A DNA stretch of 64,000 nt from Tomocerus qinae (GCA_020055645.1 CM034546.1:20770001-20834000), one strand, 5' to 3'; positions 25,101 through 38,084 are shown, numbered from the stretch's first letter. A program made the numbers and translations. The notes: generated by a model not told the origin, from the letters alone.

Positions 25101-27194
25101 TTAGAAACCACTTATTCCTACAGTTTTTGACATTTCTGATTTTTTGTGACTAAACTTATGCTAATTTAAAATATCGATTTTAGTCATTGGTTGTCCTGTT
25201 GTCCATAGGTGGTTTCCATCTTTAGCTAGATTCCTCACACACATACAGTAGGTACATCCCTACATAAGTGATATGATGTTATTTAACATATGTTTTAATT
25301 CAATAACTCCGTTTGATTATGTTGTAGCTATGGCTCGGTCAAAACATACCCAAAAAGCGGTCAAAATGGACAATATACCCTTTTGGGGTACATTGAGACC
25401 CCAAGGTAGCTTTTACTGCAACAGTAAACAATAAGTATAACTTTGTAAAGATTGCAGTTAAAAATGATTCGAAAGTTTCATTTTGTAGTTGGATGATAGT
25501 AGATTAGTGTTTCATTGGTTTTAGGTAATATTTCATTCTCTAAATATTTTAAATATGCATTTCTAGCCTAAGTAACTTTCTACTGATATTTTGACCGTTT
25601 TGACCGGTTTTAACCGTTTTGACTACCCGACACGGTCAAAATGCAAAAAAAGTAGTCAGTTTCCCAACACTGATTTAAAGTAGTTTAATTAGCCTGTTGT
25701 GAGATATTAATAAGGTCGGCCTTTCCATTTATGATTTAATAGATATCACATAAATCTACTTTTTAATAATTCATAGTTCTAGTATCATCTCCCTCAATGT
25801 TACCATGTTACTAATTACCATGTAACTAAGACAACATATGTGGCCTTCTCAGCAACTTTAATCCTTAAGGTGTAAAAGGAGATACAAACCAAACCCTTCA
25901 TTCTAACCTCTCAGTATAATACCAATTTATAAACCTAACAGTTATGTAAACGTCCTACAAATCATTTTGCGAAGTAATTCCAACTATTTTCAATGATTTG
26001 GAAAACATTTTCAAATTTTTGGGTCATCACCTTAAGGGTTATTATTGCTGAGAAGGACACATATATCACTGTCAGTCTAGTCTAAGGGAGCTATTATAAC
26101 CCCTACAATGTCAAATCCTTCCCACTCTACCACATATTATAATTACATTGATGTTTGGCCAATTATATCTTTCATCGCACACATAAAACTTTCAAGTTTC
26201 CTACCATGAAAAAAGTTTCATTATTTTTTAATTGGGAAATAACAAGCACATTTATTTTAAACGATATCACCGTAATTACAGATATTTGCAAAGTAAAATG
26301 TATAGATAACAAAAATATACGAAACGATTTTTAGACGGTGGATGGGGCAACAAGAATAAAGGAATAAAATGCTAGAAGTATGTCGATCAAGTCTGGTTAA
26401 TACCTATTCGATACCCAAATATGGAAAAATCAAAATTGGTAAATATAAAATGAAGTATTTAGTAATTTTTAATAACAAATTATATCATGAAAAATGTATT
26501 TTTACTTTGGTTGAAAAGGCAAAACGGAAGTATTAAAGACAGAAATTGTTTGGATACCATATCTAAAATTGGGGTCTCGAAAAGCAGTTTTAGAATAATC
26601 ATTTTAAAATAAAATTCTGGGCTGTTTATATAATGATTATCCATATAGAGTGAAACTTGGCAAAAAAAGATACAATTGTAATAAAATAAAATTACCAATC
26701 AAAGTTAATCTTATTTTTCAGTATTTTAGTTATTTTCATATTGAGTAGTTTTTCTCCATTAAAATTCGACACACTGCTTTTATTCCACCTACCTTGTCAA
26801 CTGTCGAGAAAACTCTCTGTATATTTAAAAACTAAAAGTTTGCCATAAGAATTTGGCACCTTCCATCATTTTTTGTTATTGCTAAAGCTATAATTATCTT
26901 TTAGGATCACATTCCCATTCCATGTATTGCTACTTACAATTGATATTTTCCCGTTAGGTATTTTAGGTTTACTTTGAAAGTGTTTACTCCTTCCACGTTT
27001 AGCACAACAAAATGCATAAGCGCCTAATCAGAAAAATGTTTACTTTGCACGACACTACACCCTTTGAATAACAACTCTATAAAACTGCGACATAAGAAAT
27101 GCGTTGCTGTGATGGCAGGCTGCCCAGACATTGTGCCAGATAATCGTAATTATACGAGCATTTTCCACACACCGCCGCTTGCGAGGTTAGAGCG
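22188..27194. other. 5-kb gene-poor region with repeat fragments
   Basis: No convincing gene. Recognisable pieces are one member of a dispersed repeat (22,799-22,905), a partial copy of its inner part (about 23,825-23,885, 'ctcattaattacaaaatatt'), a simple 'tacatacatacatatataca' tract near 24,760, and a motif cluster 'ggtcaaaatgg'/'ttgaccgttttgaccggttt' at 25,340-25,650 related to the foldback at 15,968-16,776. Confidence 0.55.
22799..22905 (+). repeat. Dispersed repeat, family 1 copy 1 (partial)
   Basis: Shares 'gttgaatcctagcaca', the small hairpin 'ctagcac...gtgctag', 'atcagtaaatttctagcgac' and 'cccgaatttcatagac' with 27,991-28,185 and, inverted, 36,770-36,972. It is non-coding and resembles the end of a non-autonomous DNA element. 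Confidence 0.8.
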
Positions 27195-27554
27195 TCAAAA
27201 AATGCCGCGCAAAATGTGAAGTATAATTGACGACAACAGTTCAGCAACGGTTTTATTGCTCAAAAGTCCTTTATGTACTTTTGCCTTTTTGGTAGGAGGC
27301 TCAGACTGAGTTTCTTCACAGAAACTATCCTGGTTAAGAATCTTGACTACTTTTCTCCATCCATCTGGGTTGTTACCTTCGGTAATGTCGCGAGAGTCCA
27401 AAGCGACCCAATTTTCTTCTGGTGTTGTATCCATGTACATGCAAATAGCTTCCGCGATCCAAAGCGGTGCTACAGGGCTATGAAAAATTTTCCTGATCTT
27501 CCTCCCACTGTTCATTGTCTTGAACATCGCACCAGTCAGTTATTAACATCCTGA
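27195..27554 (-). pseudogene. Unrecognised duplicated gene, copy A (exon)
   Basis: After an acceptor-like 'tagtttcag' at about 27,551 the minus strand reads a conserved block shared with 39,938-40,249: FKTMNSGRKIRK and PLWIAEAICMYMDTTPEENW here against FKTMNSRRKNRK and PLWIAEAVCKYLKTTPEESW there. Copy A has a few bases fewer just before FKTMN, so the upstream MLITDWC start seen in copy B is out of frame here. The tail is basic (PPTKKAKVHKGLL). No known domain is recognised. Conservation of the protein block between copies that differ at many silent sites suggests the ancestor was a real gene. Confidence 0.5.
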
Positions 27555-27990
27555 AACTATATACTTATGTTACATTGTAGCTTTTTAGACGAATGCCATA
27601 TCTATATTTACTTTTAAAATAATTAATTAATTTTAATACCCACCAGATTGTATTATTATACAAATAAATGTAAAATTTTGTACGCAGCCGAACAGTGAAC
27701 AGAGACAATGGCGACCAAAAAATCCTGAATAAATACAATTTTTTATACAATTAAGATATTTGAAACATAAATATATACTCAATACTCCTTCTCACATTGT
27801 AGTTAGTTAACCATGAAGTAAAAATTCATACTTATGTAAATGTAAAACAGCATATCGTATAAGTTAATATTTATACTTACCTGCGATTATATTATGATAT
27901 AAAGGGAAATTCTTGTACGTAACCGAACAGCGACAATGTCAAACCAAGAGTCCTGTATAAATACAACATTTTCACAATTATTATTATTAT

Positions 27991-28185
27991 TTTACTAGTT
28001 GAATCCTAGCACACATAAAGTGTGCTAGAAAATGTTGAAATCAGTAAATTTCTAGCGACTGCGCATTGGCCCGAATTTCATAGACCGTTGATTGGACTCA
28101 GTACTGATAGCCTAGTCCTTGCTCATTAATTACAAAATATTACCCTTACTCATTAATTACAAAATATTACGGACATAGATACAAA
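27991..28185 (+). repeat. Dispersed repeat, family 1 copy 2
   Basis: The fullest plus-oriented copy. It starts 'actagttgaatcctagcaca', has the hairpin 'cctagcacac...gtgtgctag', and continues to two tandem 'ctcattaattacaaaatatt' units. It is inserted among the modules of duplicated locus A. Related downstream sequence ('agtagccccagc...tgagtgactc') recurs near 29,530. Confidence 0.8.
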
Positions 28186-28836
28186 CATTTATTCAGGAAT
28201 AGTGAAAGAATCCCATGCGCATGCCCCACTTTATCTTTATGTAGAGTAAAGACTAGTAGCCCCAGCTTGAGTGACTCTATTTCGAAAGATATGCATCCAG
28301 CATAATCATGTGTATTGATTTATTTCGAAATAAACCCGTGGCGGCCTTATTGTTATTCGTTTGCGCATTGCAACAAAAGCCGCAAAGTCCAAGAGACATG
28401 GATACATGGAACATAATAAGAATAAATAAATTTATTTAACTGATACAATTCAGTATTTTGAATCAGAAATATATTGGATTCATTCTCCCATTATTATATA
28501 TAGTTTGTCAGCCAGGAATTAATAGAAGCATTTCAGAATTAACGAAAGTACGATTACAATTTTTCTTCTAGTGAATTTAGGGCTCACTATTAGTATATCT
28601 GTGCCTGCAGTGCAGTGAAGGAGCATCTAGGTTGCGTAGAAATATTAAGAAGTACTAAGAAGTGTATTAAGAGTAGCTTAGTAAGCCCCAAATTCACTAG
28701 AAGACTTACAATAATCCCACTTTCGTTAATTAGTAGTGATCGGCCACCAAAATTAGCATGATTAGGTATTAAAATGACTCCAACAACTGTCTGGGGTTGT
28801 GAGAAACTTCTATTAATACATGTAAAAAGGCATATA

Positions 28837-29899
28837 CCGTAGTAATCGATTTAGTTCCCCATATCGCAATAATTCCCCAGTTGGGGAACTAAATGAATAA
28901 ATTTGGGAAAATGTGGCTCTCCAAATGTTTAGTTCCCCATATCGAAATAATTCCCCACCCTAAAATCCTAAATTAAAGGCATAAGAACCATATTATCATA
29001 CAAATCAAATCAGTGAATCTGCATGGACTTAGCCAGTGCATCTGAACCCAGTCAGTGTAAATGGGCCAACCAGTGTACAAAATAATATTTTACCACTTAT
29101 GATTGGTAAGTGGTTTTTAATGGTATTTAATGTTATTACCACCACCTAAACATTGGTATTGGTGGTAAATGATATAATTGGTAAGAAATGGTAAACAATA
29201 GTTTTATTTAAATTACGTACAGAGTTTTGAATTAAACTCGACACTAATACATAAAATGCCGCTACAGCTGAAGATTGTTGTCCTAAATTGACTGCCCAAC
29301 TTAATGTGTGTTAATTAATCCTAGAAAGGGTCAACAAATTACAAAATCATCCTTACTAACTTATTGAATAATTAATATTAATTAAATGAGTACTTTTTCT
29401 AATTAAATGAAAGTTGGCTATGCTGTGTACCAAGCGAATAATGTCGTTTAAATGACTTTTAGACTCATCTCTATTCTCTGACGACGACGTTGAAATCTAA
29501 ATTCCTCCTAATATGTTCATTTACTACTAGTAGCCCCCAGCATGAGTGACTCGATTTTGAAAGATAGGCATCCAGCAAAATCATGTTGTTGAATTTCGAA
29601 ATACTTATAACCGTAGTGGGCTTATTGTTATGCATACGCACTTGCGCATTGCATCAAAAAAGTCCAAGAGACATTGATACATGCGACATAGGAATAAATA
29701 TTTATATTATATAGTGATATTTACAGCTTAATTTTGCTTTACAAAAATTTGGCATTGATATTTTTTAGTTTATCATTCGAAATATAGTTCCCCATATCAT
29801 AATAATTCCCCATGTGGGGAACTATAAGAATATTTTTAAACAAAAAATGGTCTCCAAATGGGAGTTCCCATGGGGAACTAAATCGATTAATACGGTAAT
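28837..29899. mobile_element. Putative ~1.06-kb TIR element with 'tagttcccca' termini
   Basis: The left terminus 'taccgtagtaatcgatttag' followed by 'ttccccatatcg' is mirrored at the right end by 'ggggaactaaatcgattaat' followed by 'acggta'. Subterminal 'ggggaactaaat' motifs repeat inside both ends. No transposase frame is visible, so it would be non-autonomous. It lies within copy A of the duplicated locus and has no counterpart in copy B, which fits an insertion after the duplication. Confidence 0.65.
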
Positions 29900-30060
29900 T
29901 ATTTGCCACTTTTAGAGTAATTAAATTAATACTAACCTGGGATTTTAAGATGTAAGATGATAACATGTTAAATTATTGCACGCAGCTGAACCGAAAAGCG
30001 TGGTGTATGAAAATGGCAAACTAAGAATCCTGAATAAATACAATATTTTTTATTATTGGT

Positions 30061-30420
30061 GGCAGTTAAATATAAAAAACAATTTCTAACTCGCAAGTAC
30101 TCGTGCAACGAAGCAAATGACATCAGCAGTTTACAAAAATGAATTTCGGTGGTTTGAAAAATGCCCGCATATAGCTTCAAGAAAGTTCATTTCTTTCGGT
30201 TTAGAAGGCGCCGTTTGTTGTGAAAGTAGGTTTGTGGTGAGTGAGTTTAGTGAAGCGTGAATTTTATAATAAATCGATTGAATCCAATGCAATTAAAATT
30301 TTAATAGGTTAACTGTAATTTAGTATGCAGAACAGTTTGGCTGTAATTAATGAAGAAACAGTCCATCCGATTTTCCAAGTCCATTTTCAGATTTCTCATC
30401 GCAGAAAATTTAGCATGTGT
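30061..30420. repeat. Copy A of the segment that surrounds the giant retroelement (empty site)
   Basis: This segment matches 41,015-41,275 and then 63,828-64,000, that is, the two flanks of the LTR element brought together. Shared parts include 'gtgaaagtaggtttgtggtg' on the left and 'atgcaattaaaattttaata' and 'agtccatccgatttt' on the right. Around 30,240 it runs through the insertion point without interruption. Confidence 0.88.
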
Positions 30421-33246
30421 CCATATTGTTAATTATGTCAATATTCATAAATCAAAATAGATAAAAGAAATGGCATTTATGGGTCTAAATAAGATTGACA
30501 GTACCGCTACAAATTAAATAGTATGCACAAGGGAAAATAATATTTTAAAAAAAAATATCCTACCTAGGTTTGGAGATAAAAACTATGTTTCAAAATGCGT
30601 AGAAATGCCCTGACTTCTTTTTTATGTGGGTATGCTTCTTAAAAATGAAAGACTTTAGCCGGATGAAAAGGAAGACCTTAGTTGGCTGTCCAAAATAGAA
30701 TTAAACGAACTTAAGAAAAATGCAGCCTTTATACTATGAAGGTCTGGACAAAGGATTGCGCTCAACAACGTACCACTGCACATAGATGCATTGAATAGGG
30801 GCTGTGCGGACATTTAAATATGAGAGGCTATCTGGCGGGGCTTTAACTTAACAACGTGATTTCCTACTTAGATTTTCAAATTGATTTTTGATATATGTCA
30901 AAGCCCCGCAACGCAATGATGTTTACATCATTAGAATCGGACCGACGAGGTGCGGTGCTACAGTTATAGCTGATGCAATGTTGACTAATTAGCATAAGTA
31001 CTACCCGACCGTCCGCTATCAGCACAACAGACAATGCTATGTTTACATGTAATTTGAATACACATATATTTTGGACTTTCAGTATTCTTGTCTTAGCTAC
31101 ATAAATTTACTTTTACAATCACACACTACTACTACTACTACTCCTATTACTACTCCTATTACATGTGTATATGGCTACGGCCATTTAACTGGAAATATGC
31201 TAACAATTTACATTTAAATGTTGTGGCTATTTTCGCTTACTTGGCTTAGTCTCCATATGCAATACATGAATTATTATTTCCCTTACCCAATGATCTTACG
31301 AAGAAAATTAATATTAATTACTAATGTATTTTCTTAGCTTAATTTTAATAATGTATGTATTTTCAACAGTTATTTGATGTTATACTGTGTCGTATCGGCA
31401 AATGTCATATGTTTTTGACAGCAGTAATAAAATAATTAAAAATGAGTCAACACAGTGCAATGTGTTGACTCGTATTATATTATATAATATTCGAAACAAC
31501 GGAGAATATTATTACCTTTTGTATTAACATCTTATAGTAAACGACAGCATCATTGGGTACTTTTTGTGTATTTTATATGCCAAAGAAAACTTATGGAATT
31601 TGATATTTGATGGCATGTAATTACGTTATTCAGGAATCCATAACGATTACTATATGGAAGGAGTTTGTCGGTCTGTCTTTCTGGGTATCACCATTTTTTC
31701 CATGTATTATAACTTTTGATCAAAATAATATTTTTCAATTATGACTTCGGGATTTGAAATACAAGGTCTAAACACACATCAGGTTCGCTAATGAGCCAAA
31801 TCGGTCGCATCCCTCTGTCTGGGAAATTGGGTAACTTTGGTTATACACATCGTATAAAAACGTATGATAGCTTTTTTGAAAGAAGACAACTTCTTAAACA
31901 ACTTTTTTCATATTACTAGTAGCTCCCAGCATACGCGACTCAATTTCAAAAATTACTATTTAGTAATAATGACTCCTTGGAACAACGCGGTAAAATTCAA
32001 ATTTTCCCTACCAACCATATATATCGCACCTTAAGGTATCAAAAGCGCAATGTGCATTTTCAGATTGGTAGTGAAAATGCGCAATATATGCATTTTCAGG
32101 TTGGTAGTGAAAATACGCAATATGCATACACGGGGCACAGTGAGATTTTACCATAAAATGAGAAAGCATAAAATCATATGTACGATGATCAAATTTTGAA
32201 ATTTATTTGGTACAAATAGCAGAGCTAGTGAATTTGTAAAATCCCCTTTTCCACCCAAACATGTTTTATCACTTGTGTCTCATGCTCTCTCCTGTAAAAT
32301 TGCCGCCGATGCATATTGCGCATTTTCACTACCAACCTGAAAATTCATATTGCGCATTTTCACTACCAATCTGAAAATGCATATTGCGCATATCATATCA
32401 ATATCATAAAAATAAAAATATCACAAAAACAAAAAATGAAAAATATAGCATTCTCCTTTAAACTACCAAGTCAAGTTAGGAAAGGGACGATAAGGAATCA
32501 GACTTGTACTTGGGCTAAATACTTACATTATTTAGTCTATTTAACCTCACTCTTTCCATCTACATAGAGAGAGTCCTCAACTCACATCACTATTTTTAAA
32601 ATTGTATATGTTTCACATCACATCACCTCAGTAAAATCCTCCTAATGAGGTGAGGTCTGCGGGTGAGGTTCCGAATATGAGGTAGATATGAGTGAGGGGT
32701 CCCAACTGTGGTCTTTAGATCACAATATAGGTCAAGGATATAATTTATTCTTTAATTTTGCTTGAAGGTATTGGACAACACTTTGTCCAAGATAAATTTG
32801 AAAATATGGAGGTAAAGTCGATATGGTATGTTTGTCTTGTGCAACTTCCATTATATTATTAGCTTACATACATTTTACTTTTAAAGTATTTTGACTCAAC
32901 TATGCTAACTTACATTCCTATATTTTGCCATGTCTTAAATGGTTATGTTTAATAACAAATGAAATATACATGGGTTTTATATACTAAGTAAATATTTCCG
33001 AACAAATGTAATCCATTAAGCCAAACAACATTTTATCGGAGTGCCATATTTTATGTGAATATTTGGCAATACGTATTGAATAAATAGAACACACACACGT
33101 AGCTTTGCTTTCCTTTATGAGTATGATATTTGCACGAAAGTTGAAGAGTAACAGTCACAATTCGGCAAAGGAGAACATTACAGTTCTTAACTTTCATTCC
33201 TAAGACACCATAAAGTTGAAATCAATTCAAACTTATAAGCTCTCTG
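30421..33246. other. 2.8-kb gene-poor stretch
   Basis: No gene recognised. It contains a short imperfect 'actactactactcctattac' tract near 31,130, a piece of the 'agtagctcccagcat' repeat near 31,920 and the inverted-repeat element at 32,043-32,397. The right end is the promoter region of the gustatory receptor. Confidence 0.5.
32043..32397. mobile_element. Small inverted-repeat element with 'tgcgcattttcactaccaa' arms
   Basis: The left arm holds two copies of 'ttggtagtgaaaatgcgcaa' (about 32,050-32,125) and the right arm two inverted copies (about 32,308-32,395). The spacer is about 180 bp. There is no coding capacity; it is MITE-like. Confidence 0.75.
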
Positions 33247-33253
33247 TATAAAA
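33247..33253 (+). promoter_or_regulatory. TATA box of the gustatory receptor
   Basis: TATAAAA lies 31-37 bases upstream of the ATG at 33,284, so transcription would start only a few bases before that ATG. Translation could alternatively begin at a later in-frame Met. Confidence 0.5.
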
Positions 33254-33283
33254 ACTGGAACTGTGGTAATAGGCTAATTGAAA

Positions 33284-34547
33284 ATGAGTACAAAGGATAT
33301 ACGAAATGCATTTAAAACTTTTTTCGTCGTTTGCAAATATTTTAAATACGGTCCTGTATCGTTCGACCCAAAAAGTTGGAAAATGTGTACAGGAAAAGAT
33401 ATAAGTGGTCGGTATTGCTACTATGCTGGACTTGTATCATATTTTGTTTTTTTAATACATTTTCTGTACCAGCTACTGGAGCAAATATTTATCAAGGAGC
33501 CATACCTTACCGTAGAGTTAATTATGTTCGAGATTTACACTTCATTTTGTATTTTAATTGCCTTCGCATGTTCAATTCCTTTTGTACTCCACCAACAAGA
33601 TATGATACAATTTATTAATTGTGCATTGTACAAAGATTCCAGTCTAAGGCGTAAGAAACAATTATTTAAATCACGTATTGTATTATTTTCAACAAATATT
33701 ATTTATTAATTATTTAAATAATTTTTTCACAACAGGAATTATACAAGAAAATGCAAAGCCCTTCATCATCCTATTTCTGTCATTTTTCTTAAAACAGTCG
33801 TCAATTTTGGCGGTTATTCTTGGAATATCATTTGATATCCTCATCATTTATTATGCGGTAGACCCCTTATTTCTAATTGCATCCGTGACAATTCCGAAAT
33901 ATAAGCATTCAATAGCTGTACGCTTTGTGGTATTCGCAATACGTTTCCCTCTTATTATGCATATTGCCCTGGCTATGGTGTTGCTCCTTTTTGTGGGGAT
34001 GTTTTATTTTATTTCTACTCTCGGGTGGCTTCAAACAATCACTCCAAGGAGACAAGACATCGAAGGTTTCTGGAAATCCACCAATCTCGAAAAGAATCGC
34101 ATGAGAAACGAATTTAAAAGGGCAAAAATGATTTACAAGCAACAATCGTACATCAACAAACTAGCTAATTATACATTGAGAGTGTCAGTAGCAATGCTGT
34201 TAGGTTTGGGTATTGGCTGTGTTCTTATTGCTAATTATAGCACCTTCAAATTATACAACCAGACAAAAATGAGCATTTATATTTTTATGCCTACAATTTC
34301 CTGTGTTGTCACAATTATTGTTGGTATTATAATTCACACTGTGTCCTTGCTTTTTGAAAACTCAAATACCTTCATACATTCATGGCGTCCTATCTGCAAT
34401 CCAGTACAGGCCCGAGAACTTGCCGCTTTGCCGCCTCTAAAATTACAAGTTTACAACTTCTTCTTCGCCGATCGAAGTACTTTATTGCAAGTTTTCGCTT
34501 TTATTGTATACAATACCATCACCCTCCTGATGTCAATACAAATTTAA
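33284..34547 (+). CDS. Gustatory-receptor-like seven-transmembrane protein, two exons
   Basis: Exons 33,284-33,674 and 33,736-34,547 flank a 61-bp intron (donor gtattg, acceptor cacaacag). The phases agree and give about 400 residues, the usual length of arthropod gustatory receptors. Hydrophobic spans include GLVSYFVFLIHFLYQL, MFEIYTSFCILIAFACSI, IALAMVLLLFVGMFYFIST, SVAMLLGLGIGCVLIA, and a last one ending AFIVYNTITLLMSIQI. The long charged loop FKRAKMIYKQQSYINKLANY before the late spans, and a C-terminus of the STLLQVFAFIVY type, recall the conserved end of this family, although the classic TYhhhhhQF motif is only weakly kept. It probably acts as a contact chemoreceptor cation channel in sensory neurons. 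No pseudogene lesion is seen. A poly(A) signal AATAAA follows at 34,591. Confidence 0.8.
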
Positions 34548-35220
34548 GAATATATGTGATTGAAAATTCAAAATTTTGAAACCATATTCAAATAAAAGTT
34601 CTTACATTAATCAGTTCTTATAATACAAGTAATACAAATCTTCAGCAGATAATTTTTGATTAGGAATGATTGATTTCAAAAACTTGACTAGCATTTGTAC
34701 CTGACTTACTTTGTATTTCTACAAAAATGTTAATTGTATTTATCATTTTCTTCAAATTATGGTCAACTCCCATCACTCTACACTATAGAACTATATTGGA
34801 TATATATGTAGTAGCAATAAATTGTTACTATGTGTAGCATCAATAAACATAAAATATTGACATTGTTTATTTAGGACCATAAATAATGTAAATTTAAGTA
34901 GTTAATTCTTTTGAGTTTAATAGTATATATATTGCTAAAAAATGTTTCAGAAAGACCTACAAATATTATTATTCATGGAGAGTGCGTTTAAGAACTTGTA
35001 AATCCAATTCCAAATCATTCAGGTATACCTAAAAATTAAGCAGGTAGCTTAATGGGCTTTAAGACTTGGAGTCTAGAAATCTTATATAACATTTATCTTA
35101 CCATGTTAATTAGTATTTAATAATTAATTAGTAATTAATTACTATGTTACCCATTTACTTTAACGTAATCATAAATACAAATTAAATTATAATATTGTAG
35201 TAAATATAATATTTAATCTA
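34548..35220. other. 3' flank of the receptor gene
   Basis: Contains the AATAAA at 34,591-34,596, about 45 bases after the stop codon. The rest is AT-rich without recognisable features. Confidence 0.6.
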
Positions 35221-35512
35221 TCGTCCTTTAAGGAACCAAATAGCCTATCTCCACTTTTCGTTTTGTGTACGAAATAGCCTAAATCCATTTTTCGTTTTGT
35301 GGACGAAATAGCCCATCTCCATTTTTCGTTTTGTGGACGAAATAGCCTATCTCCATAGCCTAGACACTCTCTACATAGCACCTATACATGGCGCAGCATT
35401 TAGGCTCCATGGCGTTTAGGCTATTTCGTCCACAAAACGAAAAATGGAGATAGGCTATTTCGTCCACAAAACGAAAAGTGGAGATAGGCTATTTGGTTCC
35501 TTAAGGGACGCT
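35221..35512. mobile_element. MITE-like palindromic element built of 'cgttttgtggacgaaatagc' units
   Basis: The left half has three tandem units ('ccatttttcgttttgtggac' and variants). The right half has two units in inverted orientation. The ends 'gtcctttaaggaaccaaata' and 'tatttggttccttaagggac' are inverted repeats. The short spacer includes 'agacactctctacatagcac'. Confidence 0.85.
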
Positions 35513-36395
35513 ATGCTGGTGGTGCGGGTGGGCAAATTGTGTATTATTGTAATCAGTGTTTTATAATAGTACTTTGAGACTGCAATAAATGCACTGTAGG
35601 AAAAAAAATTGTATATTTTTATTAAGCTATTTATTTCCTAACTAAAGTTAAAGTCGATGGTGAACACAGCATGCAAAATCTAGACAAATCTCTAATCGAG
35701 CTTCTTATTCAAGTCTAATACTGGTCCGATCATACAAAATACAACATACTAAATAATAAATTGATTCTTGCGTGGTGCTCAGGCATAGCACAATAATAAT
35801 ATTTTTAGCTTCATACATAGAGTAACTATATCTATGACATTCATTCACAACATAAAATTCTAGCCAACTGGACCACGTACGGTGTCAACCAGTTATAAAG
35901 AGAGAGAAAGTTTGCCACGGTTCACAGAAGTTTGCAAAATGGAACTTCCGAATATCTCGGTTTCTTCGTCTTCAGATTTTAGAATATTGACTACCTTCAA
36001 CTGACATTTCTACACGGAGAATTTATGCACAGAAATGTCGCAAGCCGCCCGTAGAAGGTTGACGTTTCTATTTCTATTTACTTCCTTAAACTTCCTTTGG
36101 AACTTTGGCCCCCTTCTTTCCTATACTAAGATAATCGATTTGTTGGATCCAGGGAACAGAAGAATGCATGAAAGATAAATAGACCTTTTTTGCTTTTTGC
36201 CTTGTCACCTGAACATAAAGACGAAGCCAATATTCAAATACCAGACAAAGCAAACGGGTGTAAAATATTTAGAGAGTGTTTTAATTTCATGGGACACATA
36301 TTGATTATAGGGAGTAAATTATAAGCTTAAATCCTAACAATAATATGAATCATGACTAAAGCATAAAGATAAACTGGCGCACGCGTATTGAACAA
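35513..36395. other. Spacer between two hairpin elements
   Basis: No gene, RNA or repeat recognised. The composition is ordinary, with a weak purine tract 'aaagagagagaaag' near 35,900. Confidence 0.45.
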
Positions 36396-36550
36396 TTAAT
36401 GTTTTTAATAATCTACCCCAAAGCAGTTTACCCGATGTCCACCACACGCAACGTGCATTTGTCTGATGCCTTCCGAAGTTACCTGACAAAGGCACTATGA
36501 TTGCAGTGGACTTCGGGTCAACTGCTTTGGGGTACATTATTAAAAACATT
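36396..36550. mobile_element. ~155-bp hairpin MITE
   Basis: The left arm 'tgtttttaataatctacccc' continues with 'aaagcagttt' and pairs with a right arm ending 'gctttggggtacattattaa'. The arms are about 50 bases and nearly perfect around a loop of about 50 bases. Confidence 0.85.
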
Positions 36551-36769
36551 TGTATGTATTATGTATGTCTGTATATGTATTTATAAGAATAGGGCAAGCC
36601 ATAACGTTTCAAAACAGAATGGTGTCTTGCTTAATTTATGCATACACGCTTGCGCGTTTTAAAGGCAAAGTATGATAAAATTATTAAATTTAAATACACC
36701 GTTTTGTGACGTGGTAGTAGAAACTTCTTTTTCAATCTTTTACTCTACATAAACATATTCTTTCACCAT

Positions 36770-36972
36770 TCTTGTATTAAGGTTTGTATATTTGTCCGTA
36801 ATATTTTTGTAATTAATGAGTAAGGGTACTATTTTGTAATTAATGAGCAAGGACTAGACTATCAGTACTGAGTCCAATCAACGGTCTATGAAATTCGGGC
36901 CAATGCACAGTCGCTAGAAATTTACTGATTTCAACATTTTCTAGCACACTTTGTGTGCTAGGATTCAACTAT
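36770..36972 (-). repeat. Dispersed repeat, family 1 copy 3 (inverted)
   Basis: Reverse complement of 27,991-28,185: it ends 'gtgtgctaggattcaacta' and includes the two 'aattaatgag' units. Identity is high enough to suggest recent spread. Confidence 0.85.
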
Positions 36973-38084
36973 TAAGTATACCGTTTGTTGTACTTATTAA
37001 TTTTCACTCGCATCTTGAAGTTTTGCTGTGCTATTGTGACAAGAAAGTTTAATGGACTCATTGACTTTTGGGATTCTATATATAATATGATAGAGTTGAC
37101 TAAAAATTCTTCACATTATTACTATCATAAAACATTTATTTGACCGTTTTAACGGCTCTTTGCCAAATAAGGCAGACTTGACCATTTGTTGGTCCATTGC
37201 CGATAAGGCCCCATGTACGACAGGACCTGGGTCATGTGACTGCCTAGTGATAATATAAAATGTAAAATTAGTCTGAATAAGGCAGCTTGTAGAATCGCAC
37301 AGTCCGTCCTTTTACACGATAACTTTTGAAGGCATGTATGGATTTCAACTTAACTTTTGACAATAAGCCAATTGAAAATAGTTCATGGTTGCCAAAATAC
37401 CGCGCGCACACTTCGTGTTCAGTTTGATACTTCAAACAGACATTTGGGCATCCAAAGTTCTATTGTGTTTCCTATAAATCGTTAGCGGATAGTATAAAAT
37501 ATTTCTTTCCGCTTCTACTGAAATTGCAATTTCATAGTTTAAGAAAAAGAAGAAATTTAGCATTTAATTTGTGACAATAGAGAACCTTAAATATTTCGTT
37601 TCCGTCGGACGTAAACCTGAAGTTCCTTAAAGTCGCCATTTACAGATTATTGCAAAATAGTCACCTAAAATATTCCGTGTACTTTTTATCTTCATCCCTC
37701 ACAAATCACAAAAAAAGGAGTCGTTGGTCACAAAGATTTGACAACTTCCGATATATATATAGTAGATTTATAATAATATATGCTTGTATACTGAAGTTAC
37801 TATATGGTAAGATTCAAGCATCTACAATTCCCCTAGGGGCCAAAACCGGTAAAAATCAAAATCACGACGTTAAAAGGGCCAATTTATCGGCGTATTTTAC
37901 GGGCCGAGGACATTTGCTGCGCCTGCTCCAGAAAAGAGCGCGATATTCGTGCATTACGTCTTCGTTCGACTAAACGAAATATTTTAGGTGCACTAATTAC
38001 AAAAAATCCCGAGGGTATACGGCCATCCTGTACAGAGCTATGTAGTACAGAAGTCAAAAACTCCACGGATGGAAGATGCTGCAC
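36973..38084. other. Intergenic stretch, nothing firm
   Basis: ORFs at 37,650-37,973 (plus) and 37,884-38,084 (minus) overlap in antisense, lack recognised domains, and the second ends close to the foldback edge. I cannot support either as a gene. Confidence 0.4.

Larger units (their letters stand above)
27640..30060 (-). repeat. Repeated modules ending in a splice-donor-like site (copy A set)
   Basis: Three related modules lie at about 27,640-27,750, 27,885-27,990 and 29,935-30,060. On the minus strand each contains 'tgtatttattcaggattctt', then a GTTCGGCTGCGTACAA-like core, and ends at a donor (gtgggt, gtaagt or gttagt). Matching modules are at 40,372-40,440 and 40,905-41,000. They may be repeated 5' untranslated exons of the gene whose coding exon is at 27,195-27,554, or parts of a transposable element. 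Confidence 0.55.
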
